From: Artemisia argyi
Taxonomy: Eukaryota; Streptophyta; Magnoliopsida; Asterales; Asteraceae
NCBI GenBank assembly: GCA_030686995.1
Contig: CM060693.1
Location: 107,949,728 to 108,013,727, forward strand
Length of the DNA stretch: 64,000 nt
Direction of reading: 5' to 3'
Part shown: piece after piece, positions 60,774-64,000 of the stretch
Numbering within the stretch: position 1 is the stretch's first letter
Layout of the letters: each line of letters starts with the position of its first letter
Notes under the pieces: generated by a model
Seen by the model: only the letters and a program-made list of their open reading frames with translations
What the model was told of the DNA's origin: nothing
Database searches by the model: none
Position numbers and translations under genes: made by a program

Positions 60774-61154
60774 TTGGTCTCAAGTTTGAAAAGAAAATAC
60801 GAAAAAGGCTATGCGAACGTGATGGGCCACAATGAGAGGAATATTAATGAAGAATTTGAGGGTAAATTTGTAAATAATACAAATAAACTGGAAAAGTTCT
60901 CTTTGAATGCAGAGATAAGCAAACCTGCAAAAGAAGTGTGCAAGTTGCACATTCTACCTTTTTCATTCACGCATCTGCAACATTCTGGTTGTGCTCCACA
61001 TTTTCTCGGCCATCATCATAAACCCAAAAATGAGTGTCACAAGGACATTGCGCCCTTGCCACCTGAAACAAAGCAATCAAACAGAATTCAGAATTACAGA
61101 AAATGGAGACACCTAAAGGTTGCAATTTCAGCCCACTTTCTTATGAACGGATAG
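60774..61154. other. Unassigned stretch with a plus-strand reading
   Basis: A 126-codon plus-strand reading exists but shows no known motif. On the minus strand TTTGTTTCAG at about 61065 precedes a reading ARAQCPCDTHFWVYDDG, which looks at least as exon-like. I prefer a captured minus-strand exon but cannot identify it. Confidence 0.25.
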
Positions 61155-61189
61155 ACTCGCGTTATGCTTTATGTAAGAGTTTACATGCA

Positions 61190-61288
61190 CACTTCAGGAG
61201 TGAAAGTTCAACATCCCCCGTTGGATAAAAATCAGACAATATGTCAGCCACGGCAGGAAGTAAAGGTCCAATAAAATCAGCCCCGATG
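61190..61288 (-). pseudogene. Captured exon resembling phosphatidylinositol 4-kinase alpha
   Basis: After a TTTGCAG acceptor the minus strand reads GADFIGPLLPAVADILSDF then PTGDVELSLLK, about 31 residues. This closely recalls a conserved segment of the N-terminal helical part of plant PI4-kinase alpha 1 (FIGPLLPAVAEI...DVEPSLLK). Only this exon is present and it runs into unrelated sequence, so it is non-functional. Confidence 0.5.
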
Positions 61289-61539
61289 CTGCAAATGAAT
61301 GAGAAAATACTTTAGGGTTAACCGAAAAAAATAAGTTTCAGAGCATTTGAATATAACAAATTACATCTCCTAGTATACATAATTTAGATAATTTCATCTT
61401 ATCTAGATATGAATCTAAATTTGATGAGTTCCTGTCATGAAACAAAAGAGTTAAGAACAATACATTCACAAATAAAGAGCATCAATCTGCTCAAGATTTA
61501 TCTAACATAATGAGTTTTCCAGATCACCAACCGTCTAGT

Positions 61540-61960
61540 CAATCCACGGTCGCTGACAGGCACGTCTAGCAAGACATGGGTCCGTTTCAAAACCATCTTC
61601 TTCAGATTGGGTAGGGGTTTTCCATTCATCTATAATTGTTCCACCATTTTCATCCCCAACATCAGGAAGCTTCATAATCGCAATCTTTTCCTCCATTCTG
61701 TCGTGGAGAAAGTAGAGTGGAATAATCTACATTTGTAAAGGACATACAGCAGAAGTGACAAGTCGGACAGAAAGTTCACTTTTACCATACTGAGAGCAAG
61801 CAAATTAGAAATCACAGTATTAAGTAGGGAAACATGCCTTGCTTATTTGGCATTACAGATTAACAGACACAATCACCACTGTTGTAGTTATGCAGAAGAC
61901 CACAGCTGCAATTTCTATCTTTCTGTTTCTCAAGGAACCGGCGGATGGTTCCTATCAGAA
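61540..61960 (-). pseudogene. Two unassigned exon-like fragments
   Basis: About 61695-61540: after a CGACAG acceptor, MEEKIAIMKLPDVGDENGGT, IIDEWKTPTQSEEDGFETDP and ACQRPWID then a stop. About 61950-61865: after CTGATAG, TIRRFLEKQKDRNCSCGLL. Not recognised; they may be captured exons. Confidence 0.3.
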
Positions 61961-62138
61961 ATAGCATTAGAATATATGAGCTAAGGAGTTAAATATCAGC
62001 ATATACATGCAAAAAGAGAATTAAGGAAATACTCCGTAGAAGATACTTCATCTCTACTCTATTCGTAACATGACCACCATGAAAGAATATAATCATTCTA
62101 ATTTAATTTGCTTCCTTCATCCTCATTTCCTAAGAAGC

Positions 62139-63610
62139 TTATATCTGGCCTGAAACTTTAAGCACATACGGACCCCTGCCGTTATTAACGGATTCATCTA
62201 TTGTTGCACCCAAAGATGTCATAGCAAACATTTGATTATAGGCCCTGATATTCTCCATGAAATGCCTAGTAGAAAACAACTGCTGAATATAGGGTGGATA
62301 CTGTTGGTGCTCCCTGAGAGTAACTTTACCCGCAAGACAACATCGATGATACTGAGGCCTTGAATTGGTTGAGCCTCCATAAGAAAGCCGTTCCTCTATC
62401 CAGAAAATAGCGTGATAGTGAGGGCAAACACGATCACAAGCACCAAACGATCTATAATGAGATGGAGGGCCTGTAGAGAATGGAAGAACATATAAGCTAC
62501 AGGACATGTGCATAGTTGATGCCCTCGAATGATGGCACACAGGTTAACGAAAAAGTGTGAATAAAAGTTACCTCGGGTGGGTAACTGAGTAGAAGAATGG
62601 TCTGTAGAAGCCACGCCAGCAGCAAAAGAAGCTGTCCCTATTTAAAGAAGGTTAGTACAATTTATTAATGAGTAACGAATAAGTGTTACACATATTAGAG
62701 CGTTGGTCTATGATTACTGGAATAATTAACTGACCGTTGTCAAAGTGCGAACTACATGGTTCATGAAACCTTCTCCGGTTAGCACGGTTGCTGAAAAGCG
62801 TAGCTGATGTTAACAGTTGTATTGCTAAAACCCAAAAACAAAGAGATATGTAATGACCATATAAGCTAAAAGATAGCAATGAGTTTGTGATATATAAGTT
62901 GGGGCTAAACTTCTGATGCTATACCAGTCACTACAGAAGATGAGATTAAAGGCGATGACGCACACGTAGAAGCGAAAGTCGTAGACATAGGAACGCCAAT
63001 GCGTGTACTTGTCCCGACGGTAGGATGGTCATAAGTTGCATCCCGAACAACTCCCGCACTGAAATCTAAGATTTTTGGTCCTGATAGATATCCTACAATA
63101 GGTTAAGAAAGTGAGTGCAACAGCAATAATAGTCAATAAAAGGACATATATGCATATCCAAAAAAGACATAGTAAGAAACGGCAAAAGTATATTTACCTG
63201 GATAGTTAGGTGAAGTGTGACGTCGAGACCCGGGAGTCTCAACAGAAGACGCATGCATACTCCCCACATCACGGGTCACGTGGTTATTAACAGCCTCATT
63301 TATTTCAGTTGAAGGTAAACAAACTTGTGAAGCACGATCACCATCCATTTGTGTCGTGTCTTTATCCACAATAGGTAAACTATCATACTCATATGCTTTC
63401 CCTTTCCCCTTATCCGCAACTGAGACCCCGCCAGTTTCCCACACCATCGGACCAGAAGTATAGGCAAACGACTCAGGTTCTCATATATTGCACGACAGCC
63501 GTAAATGACACAACAACCGGATCAGATAGATGGTCCCCAACCAAACCACAAGAGTCAGTAGCAGAGTGTTGTGGTAAACTAACATCGCTATTCCTACGCC
63601 TGGCTTTCTA
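62139..63610 (-). pseudogene. Helitron Rep N-terminal region (Helitron-like N domain), truncated
   Basis: Rep-helicase drives rolling-circle transposition. Minus-strand exons: about 63610-63480 (RRRNSDVSLPQHSATDSCGL), 63450-63197 (KGKGKAYEYDSLPIVDKD), 63093-62925, 62826-62734 and 62640-62573, each with plausible AG/GT ends, then the main exon 62470-62145. That exon holds the conserved cysteine-rich Helitron N domain: FGACDRVCPHYHAIFW (the second Cys of the CPHC pair is Tyr here), EERLSY, YHRCCLAGKVTL, YIQQLFSTRHFMENIRAYNQ, FAMTSLGATID, NNGRGPYV. It ends at a stop right after SGQI, where the family continues into Rep. A stop and frame change lie near 63478. The Rep catalytic HUH/Tyr and helicase motifs are absent. 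Confidence 0.78.
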
Positions 63611-64000
63611 CTTAGTTTTCATACTATTAACAACAAACAAAAAACAATAGGCAAAGAAAACATAGGGTAGGAAACAAACATATAAACAACCAAATAGAAA
63701 AAGCAAGTCGCAACACGAAAAAGTAAAAGTAAAAGAAATAACGTTTGAACATAAATCATGCGATACCCAAGGAGGCCGAGAAAAAAGTTTTACAGAGGCC
63801 AGAAATAGATGGTCAAGCAAGAAGAAAAACGTATGCTGGTTTGAATACCAGATAACGAATAGGACATGAAAGGTATAGTAGAGAAGCAAGAAAATCAAAA
63901 AATTAAGTACAAAAAGTGTGGTCAGATGTGTAGATACGAACTTCTCGTCCTCGTATCTTCAGAGCTTGAACTGCAATAACTATTGCCCCTGCCATATCAA
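63611..64000. other. Helitron 5' portion running off the window
   Basis: AT-rich, largely non-coding. The last 60 bases read GAIVIAVQALKIRGREVRIYT on the minus strand, which faintly recalls RNase H, but it is too short to call. Confidence 0.3.

Larger units (their letters stand above)
56339..64000 (-). mobile_element. Helitron with captured gene fragments (partial; 5' end outside window)
   Basis: The left border is a Helitron 3' end on the minus strand: a hairpin 9 bases before CTAG, followed by host T in a TA tract, as expected for insertion between A and T. The N-terminal Rep exons lie on the same strand at 62139-63610. The helicase and most of Rep are missing; instead there are exon-like fragments of several genes, mostly on the minus strand. 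The TC 5' end is not in the window. It is probably non-autonomous. Confidence 0.75.

Noticed and set aside
60774..61154. A 126-codon plus-strand gene
   Set aside because: No recognisable domain and opposite to the exon-like signals on the minus strand, so it is not called as a gene.
63941..64000. RNase H-like fragment at the right edge
   Set aside because: About 20 residues only, without catalytic residues; could be chance.

Overview
The window is plant nuclear DNA, AT-rich and almost entirely made of transposable elements. I see no intact host gene. The element families, the tRNA-Asp and tRNA-iMet type primer-binding sites, TATAAATA promoters and long TA/TTA microsatellites all fit a flowering plant. 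Several protein families look to me like those common in the daisy family (Asteraceae), but that is recognition by memory, not a search.

Layout. 1-2570 is an old chromovirus-type LTR cutting a degenerate zinc-finger reverse transcriptase (2571-5124). A tRNA-derived SINE-like head (5553-5630) and a MITE flanked by TTA (5766-6434) follow, then a decayed Mutator-like (MULE) transposase (7178-9903). From 9904 to 56338 the sequence is a nest. An Athila-lineage Ty3 element (minus strand, RT deleted) sits in the MULE C-terminus. A solo LTR of its own family is inserted in it in reverse, with a perfect AGGAC target duplication. A Sirevirus-like Ty1/copia element (minus strand) cuts the Athila 5' LTR at 19259. 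That copia element is split by a very young chromovirus (21702-35034, target duplication AGTAG, 3.6 kb LTRs nearly identical) and by a 3.7 kb solo-LTR-like insertion (40473-44216). It ends at a TA tract near 46336, against an older, plus-strand chromovirus (46355-56338) with damaged LTRs.

From 56339 to the right edge lies a Helitron read on the minus strand. Its 3' end (hairpin plus CTAG) abuts a TA repeat, the N-terminal Rep exons lie at 62139-63610, and in between are exon-like fragments of unrelated genes, including a WDR76/DRS1-like pseudogene and a probable PI4-kinase alpha exon.

How the parts work together: the retroelements encode gag, protease, reverse transcriptase, RNase H and integrase in the usual orders, but every pol gene here carries at least two lesions, so none looks autonomous. 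The most unusual signal is a ~345-residue accessory ORF ahead of gag in both chromoviruses. It has a strongly conserved core and a coiled-coil tail, and it is still open in the old copy whose gag-pol is wrecked. Other points of interest are the repeated GC-rich hairpins and polypurine array of the Sirevirus, the in-frame RT deletion of the Athila element, and the gene-capturing Helitron.
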